In this document: in pieces, positions 24,255-35,300 of the stretch
Numbering within the stretch: position 1 is the first letter of the stretch
Layout: each line of letters opens with the position of its first letter
NCBI GenBank assembly: GCA_033032865.1
Contig: JAWHQI010000009.1
Location: 14,973,001 to 15,037,000 of the forward strand
Direction of reading: 5' to 3'
Length of the DNA stretch: 64,000 nucleotides
Origin: Dactylorhiza incarnata
Lineage: Eukaryota > Streptophyta > Magnoliopsida > Asparagales > Orchidaceae
Position numbers and translations under genes: made by a program
The notes under the pieces: model-generated
Databases searched by the model: none
What the model was told of the DNA's origin: nothing
The model's input: the letters and a program-made list of their open reading frames with translations, nothing else

Positions 24255-24755
24255 CCTCCATAAGAAGTTATTAACTTATTTTGCTTCCCGTCTACCTACA
24301 ACCATGTTTGACTTGGGGATGTCCAATCTTGTCCTGAAATCAATGATATTACCACCATTGACAATAGCCTTCTTGCAGATGACTAGTTCTTCCTCCAAGT
24401 GCGCCACTTTTCTTCTTAGCTCGCTAGATTGTTCCTCCAACTCATCAATACGTTCATGTAATGCTGCATTATCATCAAAAGCATATTGGAGTTTCTTCTC
24501 TAGCTCCTCTCGAGTGGCTTTCTACTCTCTATGTACCTAGTGGTTATTGATTTCCATGACCTTCATGCGTTTTTCCTAGTCCATCACAACAAGCTCTAAG
24601 TGGCTCTCTTCGCGAGCTCGGCTTTGGTCACGCTTCTTCTTGCCAGTATGGTGTGTAGTATCTCTACCTCGCTCCCCATAATGTTGGAGTCTTAACCTAC
24701 CATCATTGGCTTTGTTGTAGCACCAACCACAAACTTGAGCGAACCTGATACCAAT

Positions 24756-25271
24756 TGTCACGCGCACAGAACATCGGCACAAGGCGCTTGCGGCACTTGA
24801 CTAGTTTTCTCCACAAACTTGCGCTAACCAAGTAAGTCTTGCTTCAACAATGCCGAGGAATGAAGAGAAAACTTTTGATTACTTCTAAACAAAGTTACAA
24901 GACAATTCCGTAGACATTTGACCAGGACATATGACAATACTGAACACTAACAAGCACAATCAACTCTCACAAGTGGATACTCACTACCAAAACATGCTCC
25001 AAACCATGGATGATGAAAATGAGGAGAGGTCTTCCTCTTATATATGCATCCTTCCCTTTTCCCTCCCAAACCCAAGAAGGATCTAGATTTCTCCACACAA
25101 GGAGGATGCTAGATTATTCCATACTCTTCTACACCATTCCATATCTCACATGCATGACTCTTCTCTACCATTCTAGAATGTTCTCAACATATTCATACTA
25201 GTATAGAATAATCCTTTATGTATGGTTAAAACTGGTCACGGAGCAATTGAGTTAATCTTAGCACTGTGACA
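24756..25271 (-). repeat. 5' LTR of the gag/protease element
   Basis: 516 bp, repeated at 22339-22882. Its outer edge lies about 400 bp upstream of the first Pumilio exon seen. Confidence 0.85.
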
Positions 25272-25668
25272 TAGTGCTGCCTTTTAATATTCTGTTATTT
25301 TTCTTCTCTCATCCATAATTATTGATTAGCCTTGATATGAAAGGGCCTTAGTGGTGTAGTCCTGGTTTATGCTTAGTAGTATAAAATCAAGGGCTCTGTT
25401 GTGTTTTATCACATTTCTTGAACTTTTTTAGTTTCTTAATCTATTGGTTTATATTATGTAGTGCTTAAAACTTATGAGTTCTAATTTCTTCCCCTGTCCT
25501 TCCCATTTGACACTTGTTCAGGTTTAAACTCATATGTGCCATGTTATACTTCATGTAAGTACTGAATGCTGCTGATATATGCTGGTAGATATTGATAACT
25601 AATATTCAATTAGATTTTCTACATTATGAGCAATTTAGGAACTTTCACATGTTTGTACTAAATTTCAG
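25272..25668 (+). other. Upstream intron ending at a good acceptor
   Basis: AT/T-rich DNA ending in CTAAATTTCAG, a typical plant 3' splice site, directly before the 5'UTR part of the Pumilio exon. This implies a further non-coding exon upstream. Confidence 0.6.
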
Positions 25669-26302
25669 GAATTGAGAGATATCTGGTTGTACAATAGATC
25701 TTCTGCGGCTTTGATAAATAGTACATTGGGGCAATATGGCAACAGAGGTTCCTGTAAGACTAACAGGAAGCACTGGTGTTAGAAATTGGCCTGCTACCTC
25801 ATTTTCTGGTAACCAAATGTTTACTGTACCTAGCCGAAGTGGCAGTGCCCCTCCCAGTATGGAAGGTTCTAGCATTGCAATTCTTGGCTTAAGAGGCCAT
25901 CAGAAGTCCGAGTTGGATGCCATCCTCGAAAATTTGAGTATTGGATTTGAAAGCTGTCAATCTGAAGAGCAGCTTCGTGCTGATCCAGCTTATGTGGCAT
26001 ATTATTATTCCAATGTGAATTTAAACCCAAGGATACCTCCTCCTTTAGTCTCACAGGAGAACCGTCGCCTGGTTCACCACGTTGGTGACAGTTGGAGAAT
26101 TCCTTCTTTGGATGATGGCAACAAAATAATGTTACCTGCATCTCGACGTACCCCCCCTACTCATAAGGAGGAACCTGAGCATGATAGATCACCCAGATCC
26201 GAATTTAATAATGATATGGTACACAATAATTCTGCTTCTGTTTCTGGACAGTCAAAATCTCCTTTTCTGGGCCATTATAAAAGTATCGTGGATCTGATTC
26301 AG
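25669..26302 (+). CDS. PUM5: Pumilio exon with 5'UTR tail and residues 1-189
   Basis: The exon starts after the acceptor at 25668. It has 67 nt of 5'UTR with an in-frame stop, then ATG at 25736. It codes 189 codons exactly and ends CAG|GTAATT at 26302/26303 (phase 0). Confidence 0.9.
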
Positions 26303-29300
26303 GTAATTTGCATATTTTTGGCTTTAAGATTGCATTTAGTTCTTGTTCTAAGTTATTGGATTGTTTGGTCTTATTAGTTCTTTGCTTTTATGGAGCCTTG
26401 AACTTCCAGTTTTTCACAACTTGTTTATTGCTTCTTTAAGGGCTAGGACTTGAAAGATGCACTCAGCTGTCATAATTCATTGTTGTGTTTGCCAAACTTA
26501 AATTTATTTCATTCTTATATATTTTAATTTGATATTATTTACCGCTGGGCACAAATTTTTTTGGACATGTTTTATACAAATTGTATTTTTTATACTAATT
26601 CAATGGTTATTTTTGGTTATGGGCCTAACCCGTAACGTCGTCGGGATCTTGTCGGATGTGGTGGTGGAGGTGGAGATACAATGAGAGCCTAGATCAACCT
26701 ATGAAGAATGTAAGGAGGAGGAAGAAAGGGGAGCCTTTCTCAACTCTAACCGTTGAATGAGGATGAAGAGGACAAAACTAGAGAGAGGAAGAGAATTATA
26801 GAGAGGAAAAGAATTTTCATAATTTCATTCACTAACAATAATTCATGGCCCAAGTGATCTTTTAAATAGAGATTAAATGACTGACAATTTACCAAAAGAC
26901 CTACATAAAATAGAAGACCAAAAAACTGTAATAACTGTAAAGTGCGCCAATTAATAATGACGGCACTAACATGACAATTAATAGTACGTTTATAAAATTA
27001 ATAGATAATGAGCACTATTGTGGGTCCATAAAATCCCACATCCTTCAAATCGAGCTTGTCCTCAAGCTCGAACAAGTCTTGCACGACATGATCATCTGGC
27101 TCTTTGATTTTTTGCCAGAACAATTCCTATCACGTTGTTGCAGCAGAGTCTGCCTCGAGTGTAACGCGCATCTCGTGCCCACCGATGTCCTGGTAGATAT
27201 CAATGAGGCCCGAGGGGCTCAGTGGAATGGGACGGCTGGGTGACCACATGATGATGATTGCTGGCGGCTGTGGATGGTTGGGGCTGACAAATAATCCCAC
27301 AGAATGGGGACTACGGTAAGCAGGCATGGCTGCACTGGTACGGTAGCACTCATTAGTGGAGCAGAGCTCGAAGCCGACGGAATTAGTGACTGGGGATGAA
27401 TCGGTAGAACAGAAGCATGCGACAAAAGTTGTAGGTGCGGAATGACGATGGCCAACAACATAACTGGCGTGGCACTCAAAATCGGTGGGATTGGTAGCGG
27501 GGGAGGAGGAAGCTGGTCTGCAGGGGTTGGCAGTGGCATGGGGTGAATCGAAAGAATTTGCAGCCTTAATGGAGCAATCATAGGCGGTGGTGGGACATGG
27601 CCAGCTGGGATGGAGGGGGAGGCGCCATGTGCTAGCTGGGATGACTGCTGCACTGGTGGAAGCGGGATCCCGATGTGTTTTGACATCATATATCGGTCGA
27701 TGTTGGCGGTGAGTTGTGGCACTGAGGCTTGATATGAAGCCATATGCAACATCATCTAATGGAGGATAGCCTAATCGACGATGCTTATTTTTGGCAGTTT
27801 GTACCCCCGAATATCTCTTGTTTGGCAGTTTGCACCCCAAATTATATAATTTGGCAGTTTGCACCCCCCATTTTAATTATCTTGGCAGTTTGCACCCCAG
27901 GACTTTAAGAACGTGGGTGTTTTTGTCCAAATAAAAATTTACTGCCCTTTGCCCATCACCTGGTTCTTAATTTCAGTCTTCCATCCGAGAAAATCTCATT
28001 TGTTTCCGCCGATACATATCAGGCTAAAGTGCAGGGAAATGTGTGTCGCAGACTGCATTGCATATTCAAGCTCGGAGTGATCTAGAAGCCCTGGAGCTCT
28101 ACTACAGAGAGTTTCATGCTATATGCAAGTCGCTCGGAAAATTTGTGGAGTTTCATGCTAATAAAGCTTCACAATCAGGATTTGCAAAGATCACACATTT
28201 TCTGTTCCCATCATACATCAACAAGAACTGGGAACAATTCAGCTAAGGTTCAACTTGCTTCTCTCATACGCCTTCTTCCTCAAGCTCCCAAGCTTATACT
28301 GCTCCACCTCTCTTCCTTTGTATGAGCTGCAACTCAATCTCTCTCTACTAGCTGTGGCTAGTATTCTCCCTTCTGCCAACTCACGGCCTTTAATATTATT
28401 TCCATGTCAGCCTCCTCTGTTTTGGAACAGAGGAGAGTTTGCCCTGATTTCTAATAGAGCCGTGGCGGTTGGTGCATGGTACCGTGCACACTATTTTAAA
28501 AGTGAGTGTAAATTATACTAGTAATTACAAAATTATTTGATCGTAAGTTCTGTATGATACACAAAAATGCAACAAGCTTCCGGTTGGTAGATCGAGGAGC
28601 AAAATGGAAGGAAATCGGAGGAAAAAAAGCAACAGTAGCCAAATGAAGAACAAATTAGGGTACGAGTGCAGAAGTCATACCGTAGATCTCAAGCTCAAGT
28701 GATCCACGACGAGAGGGCGAGGAAGTGTTTGGGTTAACCAAGGGATTTTCTCGGCTGGAAGTGATGATCTAAGGGCAGTAAATTTTTATTTGGACCAAAA
28801 TACCCTCATTCCTAATGTCTTGGGGTGCAAACTGCCAAGATAATAAAAATGCGGGGTGCACACTGCCAAATTAAACAATTTGGGGTGCAAAATGCCAAAC
28901 AAGAGATATTCGGGGGTGCAAACTGCCAAAAAGCCTTATCTTCATGTCGAAAGGAGTAATTCACCAATTAATCCAAAATAGCAGGAAAAGGATCGAGCAT
29001 GAGGGAGTAACTAGGGGCTCGAGAGTTAATGGTGTGCGGTTCGATGAAAGGAAAGACGTGCTTCCCTGTCTGAGGAGAGGAGATTGCACACATAGGTTCG
29101 GAAGGTTTACGGCTAGCTGGAAGAGATCGATTCCTATTCTGTCGGGCTCGATAATTGCCCTAAAATCGGTGAGGGCTAAAAGGCAAGCCAGACACGTGCT
29201 GGATTGAGGACGATGGCGCGGGGCTCGGCGTACGCATGGAATTGTAACTTGGTGATCGACGGAATGAAGCGAGGGCTTGTTGTGGGTCGTCTGCGACATT

Positions 29301-32300
29301 TGACGGAGGAGGGCCGCGTTTTGTTCGCGCGAGGCTGGGGCGAGAGCGAATGTTGTCTTCGTTAACCGCATGTAGTAGCCGTCTGCAAACAACGACCTAG
29401 AGCAGCTTGTTCTCACGAACTACTTCCTCTGTTTTGTCGTGGAATCACTTGGATGGCCTTGGAGCAGTAAAAGGGAGGAAGGATGGCTCGGGGTGCGCAG
29501 GCGGCTGGAGGTTCTGGAGGAGCATGTTGAAGATGAGGGAGGCACGATGGATTTGATACTAAGTTGCTATGGGCCTAGCCGTAACTCGTCGGGACCTCGT
29601 CGGAGGTGGTGTCGGCGACAAAGATACAAGGAAGCCGAGCTCAACCCATGGAGAATGCGAGGAGGAAGAAGGGGGAGCCTCGCTCAACCTTAACTCTATA
29701 ATGAGGATGAAGAGGAATGAACTAGAGAGATGAAGAGAAATTAGAGAGAGGAGACTTGGTTTAACTCTTGCATAATTTCATTCATGACCCAAAGGTCTAT
29801 ATATAACATTACATAATGACTAAAAAGAACGTCTAATATTAAAGTGACTCGCACATGATAATTAAAACTCGTGTAACATAAATTGAAACATACATTGAAA
29901 TTTAAAAGGCGCGATCATAAATTATTAGACTGGATGGCAGGTCGTGTGGGACCGTAACAATATCCTTTTCTTTTGTAAGTTAATGAAATGTATATAATTG
30001 TGGAAGTAGGTGCTAAATTTGAAAATTTACTTCTGTCTTATACGTACAAATCTTGGTTTGATATTATTTTCTATCCCTTTCCGCAGTCTTTATACATTAA
30101 GTTAACTTCATTCTTCACTTAGGCTCCATTTGGCATGGCGTTTTTGCTCCGGTGAGTTTAGACAAAAATGCCACCGTTATAGAATGCATGTTTGGCAAGA
30201 CAATGGTTATGACCATGTTAGGAGCCTACTCGGATGATGCCGGAGGAGTGGCCGGAGGTGGAGATGACGGTGGAGAGGATACTACGGAGCCGTGACTGCG
30301 GCTGCCTAAGCGGGGCGTGCTCAAGAGAGAGAGAGAGCTTCCAAGATCTCCTTTAGGGTTGAGAAAATAGACTTTCTTTATTGATACAAATATAAGACTC
30401 ACTGGTCCTTTAAATAGGACTTACAATCGACATAAACAAGGAAAGAGCTACAAGGAAATAATGCTAAAGGAAATAAGACAAACTTGGACATACGACTAAA
30501 AAGGACACCACATAAAGACACGACATAAATAACGACGCCATATAAGGACGTGACTCTAAGACAGAATAAAAGCATATTAAGAAATAAATACTAATAATAA
30601 ATGCCATAAAAGGACCCGTAACATCTCTCCCGCCTTGCAAAAAGAGCTTGTCCTCAAGCTCGAGGGAGATCAATGGTGTCTGCGTTATCCGACACCATCA
30701 TCATCAGAGTCCTCGACGTGTAGATAGAAAAGCCGTTTGCACCTGTGGCCGTGAGTGCACTGTTCGTCGTAGTTGTAACACAAGCCTTTCGCGCACCGTT
30801 CCATCATCTCGGCCCGAGATAGTTTACGGACTGGTGGGCCTGGATGACCCTCGGGACAACCTTGCTGAATGCCTGTGTCGGTGAGCAAATAGACCTGTGC
30901 CAGTTGGAGGCGACTGGCCAGACTCATATCAGTCACTAAGTCTTGAGGAGCTTCAAATTTGACATCAAGTCGCAGGCGATCGCGAAGTCCGACGGTGAAG
31001 ATGTCGACCTGCATCTCTGGGGAAAGCATGACGTGCTCGAGAAGAAGTTGAAACTGGTCCAGATAGTCGTCCATGGAGTCTGTCTGGCGTAGGTTTGTGA
31101 GGGCACCAAAGGGGTTGCTGCGGATGGGAGGGCCGAAACACAGGTTGCAAAATCGCTTGAAGTTATCCCACGTTAGGCCCTACTGATTAGTGAGGAGACG
31201 AGTGACCCAAAGCAAGGCCGAGTCGAGAAGGTGGAAGGAGGCTAGAGGGAGTCGTTCAGCTGCCGGAGTTTGTTGATGGCCAAAGAATTGTTCGCACCTG
31301 GTGAGCCAGCCCTAGAGATCAGTTTTACCATCGTAGGTGGGGAATTCCAACCGGGTATAACGCGACAGAATAGCTGCTTTAGGGCGTAAAAGGGTCTGCG
31401 GTGGTGGCTCATGACGGATAAGCGGCGGTAGCGGAACTTGACTACTGCTGGCGTGATCCGTGGGTGGGGTGGTAACTACGGGAGGTGCTGCTGTTAGTCC
31501 ATTGAGCTTGGTGGTGAGGGTTGCCATGTCGTCCTGATGCCGTGCGTCGGCGTCCCGAAAGCGTGCCTCTACGTCTTGAAGGTGTGCATCCGTGGCGGAT
31601 ATAGCTGCATATAGCCGATTCATTGCATCCAAGAAGTCGGTCGAGTCTTCCATATTGTGGATGGAGGTAGCACGAGATAAGGAGCGGGTGACGGGACAAC
31701 TAGATTGCTCGGAGTCGGCTGTTTGGGAGTTGCCGCGAGAGTCGCGTTGTCGCCCAATGTTGAGAACAAAATATACTCCGATCTTTGTTATCTTAGGTGA
31801 AGCAATTTGTTGTGGACTGGCTCTCTTAGGACTTAAATAAATGTCAAGGCCCGCCTAATTGACGGCCAAAAAGAGAATTTAAATTAATTCCTCTTCGGCG
31901 ATGCACAGGGCTCCAGAAGGAAATACGAGTGTGGATTGTGGGCTGGATCAGAAATAAATTAATTCCCCCGCTCTGTCAGAATACGCGGAATTTAATTCCT
32001 GTAGCTGTCCAGAAGGCGTGCAGACAGAAGGAAATTAATTCCTTTTGTGGTGACGTCGCTTGCGGTTCCAGTAGGGAAAAAAACTGGCGGACAGAGGAAA
32101 TTAATTCCTTTTGTGGTGACTCTGCTTGCGGTTCGATCGCCGGATGTGATGGTGAAAGAACAAGCTGATGGATGAAAGGATAGGGACGATGGAGATGCCC
32201 GATGCCGACGGTGAAGGAACAAGAACGGCTGCAGACGAGTGTCGATTAAGAGTGCATCGAGGAAGAGACGACTGCGGAAGAACATACGGTGACTCGACGG

Positions 32301-35300
32301 TCAAGCGTGCCTCTTGCGGGCTTCGACGCTGGAGGAACGCATGCGGCTCAACGATGCTCCGAGATTTCTTCGTAGGCTGCTCTGACTGAAACGCAGGAGC
32401 GGCGGTGTGATGCTGTCGTGGAATGCGGCAGGGCTGTCGGTGGAAGAACAGTGAGGAAAGAGTAATCCTCTGATACCAAATTGTTAGGGCCTACTCGGAT
32501 GATGCCGGGGGAGTGGCCGGAGGTGGAGATGACGGTGGAGAGGATACTACGGAGCCGTGACCGCGGCTGCCAAAGCAGGGCGTGCTCAAGAAAGAGAGAG
32601 CTTCCAAGATCTCTTTTAGGGTTTGAGAAAATAGTCTTTCTTTATTGATACCAATATAAGACTCACTGGGTCCTTTAAATATGACTTACAATCGACACAA
32701 ACAAGGAAAGAGCTACAAGAAAATAACGCTAAAGGAAATAAGACAAATTTAGACAGGCGACTTAAAAGGACACTACATAAAGACTCAATATAAATGACGA
32801 CGCCATATAAGGACGTGACTCTAAGACAGAATAAAAGCATATTAAGAAATAAATACTAATAATAAATGCCATAAAAGGACCCGTAATAGACCGCCGCCAA
32901 GAAAATAAACATAGTTTTGAACATAAAAGTGGTTGAAGTTCCTTAGGTGAGGTCGGGTGTTCACGAAACCACCGCGTTCACGACCGCCACCGCTGTGCCA
33001 AACAGAAACTTAATCTGCTAGCTATCACCTTTATCTTTGATTCGCTCCTCGATTTTCATCCATAGGTTTTTTTGAAGTCCTACATTGTGAACCTTTCTCA
33101 TCTTAGTGGCACCCTTATCTGGGTTTCCCATTCAGCATCTTCATTCTCTTTCTAGACTACTTATACAACTAAGTGGAACAATACGAAGAAGGATGGAGTG
33201 TGCAATGATTATATTAAGGGAATGCAATGGAATGACACCTCGCAAAGGCATTCAAATGGTTTGACATGACAAAGAATAAGTACCTGAAATGCCTGGTGCT
33301 AGGGTCGTTCTTGCTAAAAATGATCAGGCCTAAGCTAATATGGTTAGTGATCTACATTTTCACCTGGAAGAAGTATCTGAGACAACCCTCCCTTGTCTTA
33401 GTAAGAAAGCAACGTACTTTCTGTAAGAACAAAGAGTCCAAGTCGAAAAAAATGGTGTGGCATGAACTGATCCATATTGTCATCTATTTTGACGAGCATC
33501 TTCGCACGGTCTTTGCCCGTGCTCTATCCTCTCGGGAGGGCCTCGCCCGCTTCCAGGCGGGCCTCGCCCGCAATAAGCCCGTGCTACACCAGTACTCGCT
33601 TCTTTCGGGTGCTCGGGCTTCGCCCGTGATCGACAGAAATGTCTCGCCGCTAGCACCCCCGAGTGCAGTGTCGCAAAATATTCCATATGTTGCTCGATCA
33701 CTTATAAGCTCGGGAGGGGGGGGGGGGTGCGAGTAACGAGGCATTCTTGTGACAGAGGAAAGAATCGTGGTGGGAAGGTCTAGAGTGTAGAACCCATTTA
33801 ACAACCGTCCTCTACCAATGATATTCCGCATTCGTGGATCCTGCATCGCAAAGGAAGAAGAAGAAAAAGGTGATGGAGCAGTCATGATTATGAGCAAGAC
33901 GACTAACAAAGAAGAGATTAAATTGGGAGCCAGGAACATGAAGTATAGAGTGGAGAGAGATAGACGAAGTGAAAGGCACATTTCCAGATTCACAGATCGG
34001 AGTGGTTTCTCCATTGACAACAATGATAAATTTGGGATAAGGAGAGTGTGTGTACCGAAAAGGTTTCTTAGGAGTAATCTGATTTGTGGCCCTAGAGTCC
34101 ACTATCCAGGATGGAGTTTGGGAAAAGTATGATATTCCTTCGTTGGAGATAGATGCGACAAACCCAAAAGTCCGAGTAACCAGCTTCGTAGATGATGGAG
34201 TTCATCCTGCAAGGTGTCAATGTCAGAGTATGATGTGGTAGGAACATCTACCGCTGGAGAAAAATGGTGCTGAGAGTTGAAAGGCTACTGCGAGAACCCA
34301 TATTTCCTGTAACAGGTGGCCTCAGTATGATTTGTCTAACCACAATGGGTACACAGGCGAGTGTTTTCCCCTTGGAGTGATTTTGGCCATCACGCCCACC
34401 CGCCTGAGCAGGCGGGCCTCGCCCGCTTCCAGGAGGGCCTCGCCTGCTTCCAGGAGGGCCTAGCCCGCTTCCAGGAGGGCCTAGCCCGCTTCCAGGAGGG
34501 CCTAGCCCGCTTCCAGGAGGGCCTAGCCCGCTTCCAGGAGGGCCTAGCCCGCTTCCAGGCGGGCCTCGCTTGCAAGAAGCCCGTGCTACACCAGTACTCG
34601 CTTCTTTCGGGAGCACGGGCTTCGCCCGTGATCGACAAAAATGTCTCGCCGCTCGCACCCCCGAGTGCAGTGTCACAAAATATTCCATATGTTGCTCGAT
34701 CACTTATAAGCTCGGGGTGTGTGTGGGGGGGGGGGGGGTGGTGGTGCAAGTAACGAGGCATTCTTGTGACAGAGGAAAAAATCGTGGTGGGAAGGTCTAG
34801 AGTGTAGAACCCATTTGACAGCCGTCCTCTACCAATGATATTCCGCATTCGTGGATCCTGCATCGCAAAGGAAGAAGAAGAAAAAGGTGATGGAGCAGTC
34901 ATGATTATGAGCAAGACGACTAACAGAGAAGAGATTAAATTGGGAGCCAGGAACATGAAGTATATAGTGGAGAGAGATAGTCGAAGTGAGAGGCACATTT
35001 CCAAATTCACAGATCGGAGTGGTTTCTCCATTGACAACAATGATAAATTTGGGAGAAGGAGAGTGTGTACCGAAAAGGTTTCTTAGGAGTAATCTGATTT
35101 GTGGCCCTAGAGTCCACTATCCAGGATGGAGTTTGGGAAAAGTATGATATTCCTTCGTTGGAGATAGAGGCGACAGACCCAAAAGTCCGAGTAACCAGCT
35201 TCGTAGATGATGGAGTTCATCCTACAAGGTGTGAATGTCAGAGTATGATGTGGTAGGAACATCTACCGCTGGAGAAACATGGCGCTGAGAGTTGGAAGGC

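Larger units (their letters stand above)
22339..25271 (-). mobile_element. Gag/protease-only Ty3/gypsy LTR element
   Basis: LTRs at 22339-22882 and 24756-25271 are direct repeats with TGTCACG...CGTGACA ends (first bases mutated on the left). On the minus strand the primer site (TTGGTATCAGGTTCG, complement of about 24742-24756) follows the right LTR, and a polypurine tract (GGTGGGGGAGAA) precedes the left LTR. The interior of 1.87 kb codes only gag and aspartic protease; RT, RNase H and integrase are absent. No convincing target duplication remains. Confidence 0.85.
26614..29959 (-). mobile_element. Non-autonomous gypsy-like LTR element with gag-like ORF
   Basis: LTRs at 26614-27033 and 29565-29959 are diverged direct repeats of the same family as 40294-40688. 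On the minus strand a decayed primer site (complement of about 29552-29564) follows the right LTR. The interior codes a proline-rich gag-like frame and a short remnant of the polyprotein end. A separate TIR element (27788-28932) has inserted into it. No target duplication is seen. Confidence 0.75.
30216..32888 (-). mobile_element. Gag-only LTR retrotransposon (TR-GAG type)
   Basis: LTRs of ~408 bp (30216-30623 and 32482-32888) have TGTTA...TAACA-type ends. Flanks GACCA (30211-30215) and GACCG (32889-32893) are a 4/5 target duplication. On the minus strand the primer site (TTTGGTATCAGAGG, complement of 32468-32481) follows the right LTR, and the polypurine tract GGCGGGAGAGA precedes the left one. 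The only coding content is a broken gag ending in a zinc knuckle; no protease or RT is present. This is the layout described for terminal-repeat elements with a GAG domain. Confidence 0.88.
30121..33006 (+). mobile_element. MITE-like element split by a retrotransposon
   Basis: 30121-30210 and 32894-33006 together match the reverse complement of the intact copy at 7196-7389. The junction matches the place where GACCA/GACCG flank the LTR element. The ends TTTGGCATGGCG and TGTGCCAAAC are inverted. Confidence 0.7.
34390..35118 (-). pseudogene. Copia protease-site/GAG-pre-integrase fragment, unit B
   Basis: A near-identical second copy of unit A with the same frame break. Its 3' part reads through the 21-bp minisatellite, giving a repetitive Arg/Pro/Ser/Trp/Lys tail that is unlikely to be functional. 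Confidence 0.6.

Noticed and set aside
27130..27864. 244-codon minus-strand frame
   Set aside because: Low-complexity composition, overlaps the gag-like frame and crosses into the TIR element; treated as a shadow.
34411..34568. Regular 21-bp repeats considered as a CRISPR array
   Set aside because: Units are contiguous without spacers, and the window is a plant nuclear genome.
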